This document shows, piece by piece, positions 4,701-5,543 of a stretch of DNA of 5,543 nucleotides (the stretch's first letter is position 1; each line of letters opens with the position of its first letter). The stretch is from Dehalococcoidia bacterium (GTDB lineage Bacteria > Chloroflexota > Dehalococcoidia > JAUYDP01). Made by a program: the position numbers and the translations under genes. Location of the stretch: positions 1 through 5,543 of the forward strand of contig JAUYDP010000365.1 of assembly GCA_030691805.1 (NCBI GenBank). Reading direction: 5' to 3'. A model generated the notes under the pieces. It had not been told where the DNA came from and made no database searches. It was given only the letters and a program-made list of their open reading frames with translations.

Positions 4701-5543
4701 TCTCCGCTTCTCTCTCCCAAAGTGAGGAAAGCCATTGGGACAAAGGAAACCACTATCAGAATTAGGGCCGGCACCGCGGCCCGCGCAAAGAGCCCCTCGC
4801 CCGTAGCGCTCCATATTGATGTCGCCAGCGTCTCGAAGCCGATAGGACTCAGGATCAGAGTAGCAGGCAGTTCCTTCATGACTGTCAGGAATACAAGGCC
4901 GGCGCCCGCCAGGAGTCCCCGGTGTAGCAGGGGAATAGTAATGCGGCCTATGGCCTCGGGGGCGGTGGACCCCAGGCTGCGGGCTGCTTCTTCCATTCTT
5001 GGATTCACCTGGAGAAGCGATGTCCTGGCTGCTCCTACCGCCTGGGGCAGGAAACGAACCACATAGGCGAAGATTAGCATGGCCAGGGTCTGGTACAGCG
5101 GGGTCGCGTAGCGAACACCGAAGAAGACCAGGGCGAGAGCGATGACGATGCCGGGCAATGCGAATCCAATGTAGCTGGCCCGTTCCACCAGGGCGCTCAA
5201 AGGACCCTGGTATCGGACTGCCAAGATGGCCACCGGGATCGCCGCCGCGACTATCACAATGGAAGCCAGGCCCGATACGTACGTTGAGTTGAGGGCAGGT
5301 CCCCAAACTGACTGCAGAGGCACTCCGGCAAGGAGGCCCTGGCCCAGCCAGTAGGCCAGTACAAAGATTGGTAGGGCCAGGGCGGCCAGCGCTGTCAGGG
5401 AGCAGAAGACCAGCGCAGGCCAGCGCCAGCGGCCCAGCGGAACAACCTGGGGGGGACGGATAGAGCCAACGGTGCTGCGGTAGTATTTGGCGCGACCGCG
5501 GGCACGTCCCTCTGCGAAGAGCACCACCACTGTCAGGCAGACC
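4697..5543 (-). CDS. fbpB: Ferric-iron type ABC transporter permease (FbpB-like), C-terminal half, cut by window edge
   Basis: The reading frame is open to the window edge, giving 281 visible residues; a GTG at 5530 is internal, not a start. FbpB proteins are usually about 500-560 residues with two six-helix permease domains, so this is the second domain plus the linker (LFAEGRARGRAKYYR). Six membrane segments are visible, at about fragment residues 42-66, 84-109, 123-144, 149-169, 209-232 and 254-276. The EAA loop that docks on the ATPase is at about 184-201 (EEAARSLGSTAPEAIGRI). FLTVMKELPATLIL followed by GFETLATSIW is the hallmark of FbpB/SfuB-type iron permeases. The stop overlaps the fbpC-like start by 4 bases. 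The periplasmic iron-binding protein, not present here, would be expected upstream beyond 5543. Thiamine or phosphonate permeases are less likely alternatives. Confidence 0.9.
   Translation of the reverse strand, partial: VCLTVVVLFAEGRARGRAKYYRSTVGSIRPPQVVPLGRWRWPALVFCSLTALAALALPIFVLAYWLGQGLLAGVPLQSVWGPALNSTYVSGLASIVIVAAAIPVAILAVRYQGPLSALVERASYIGFALPGIVIALALVFFGVRYATPLYQTLAMLIFAYVVRFLPQAVGAARTSLLQVNPRMEEAARSLGSTAPEAIGRITIPLLHRGLLAGAGLVFLTVMKELPATLILSPIGFETLATSIWSATGEGLFARAAVPALILIVVSFVPMAFLTLGERSGE

Noticed and set aside
4701..5306. N-terminal extension of the FbpC-like ATPase (the open frame continues 202 codons upstream)
   Set aside because: That stretch is an alternative frame of the FbpB-like permease gene and shows no ABC-domain sequence. 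The ATPase domain begins just after the ATG at 4700.

Overview
The window is a GC-rich bacterial segment in which every supportable gene lies on the minus strand, so transcription runs from the right edge to the left edge. Gene junctions are tight (a 4-base overlap and 2-base gaps) and several starts have strong Shine-Dalgarno sequences. Nothing here fixes the taxonomy. A Chloroflexota- or Firmicutes-like bacterium is a guess from the style of the genes, not something the sequence proves.

Right part (2302-5543), in transcription order: the C-terminal half of a two-domain FbpB-type ferric-iron permease (cut by the window edge), an FbpC-type ATPase overlapping it by ATGA, and, 2 bases after the ATPase stop, a 445-residue FtsX/MacB-fold permease. 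Left part (1-1221): a 380-residue FtsX/MacB-fold permease, paralogous to the 445-residue one, followed by the first 25 codons of a LolD/MacB-type ATPase. The order long permease, short permease, ATPase recalls Campylobacter jejuni Cj1661-Cj1662-Cj1663, which sits beside the P19/Ftr1 iron-uptake genes. With FbpBC directly upstream, the simplest reading is one iron-acquisition operon holding two different ABC transporters: FbpBC importing Fe(III) across the inner membrane, and a MacB-like pair with a periplasmic or extracellular helper role.

Middle part (1222-2301): the two paralogous permease genes, expected to be adjacent, are separated by about 1.1 kb of different character. Its centre is a gene (1621-2052) for a GxxExxY protein, a family of unknown function in the PD-(D/E)XK nuclease superfamily, with its nuclease-like motif intact. 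It is flanked by arrays of one 15-base repeat, consensus GATTCACAACGGATG. The left array has ten units, seven of them on an exact 24-base period. The right array has about five units in the opposite orientation, the last ending 11 bases from the stop codon of the 445-residue permease. This nuclease-like gene bracketed by inverted tandem arrays is the most unusual object in the window and may be an undescribed repeat-associated or mobile element. No tRNA, rRNA, CRISPR array or recognised insertion sequence was found.
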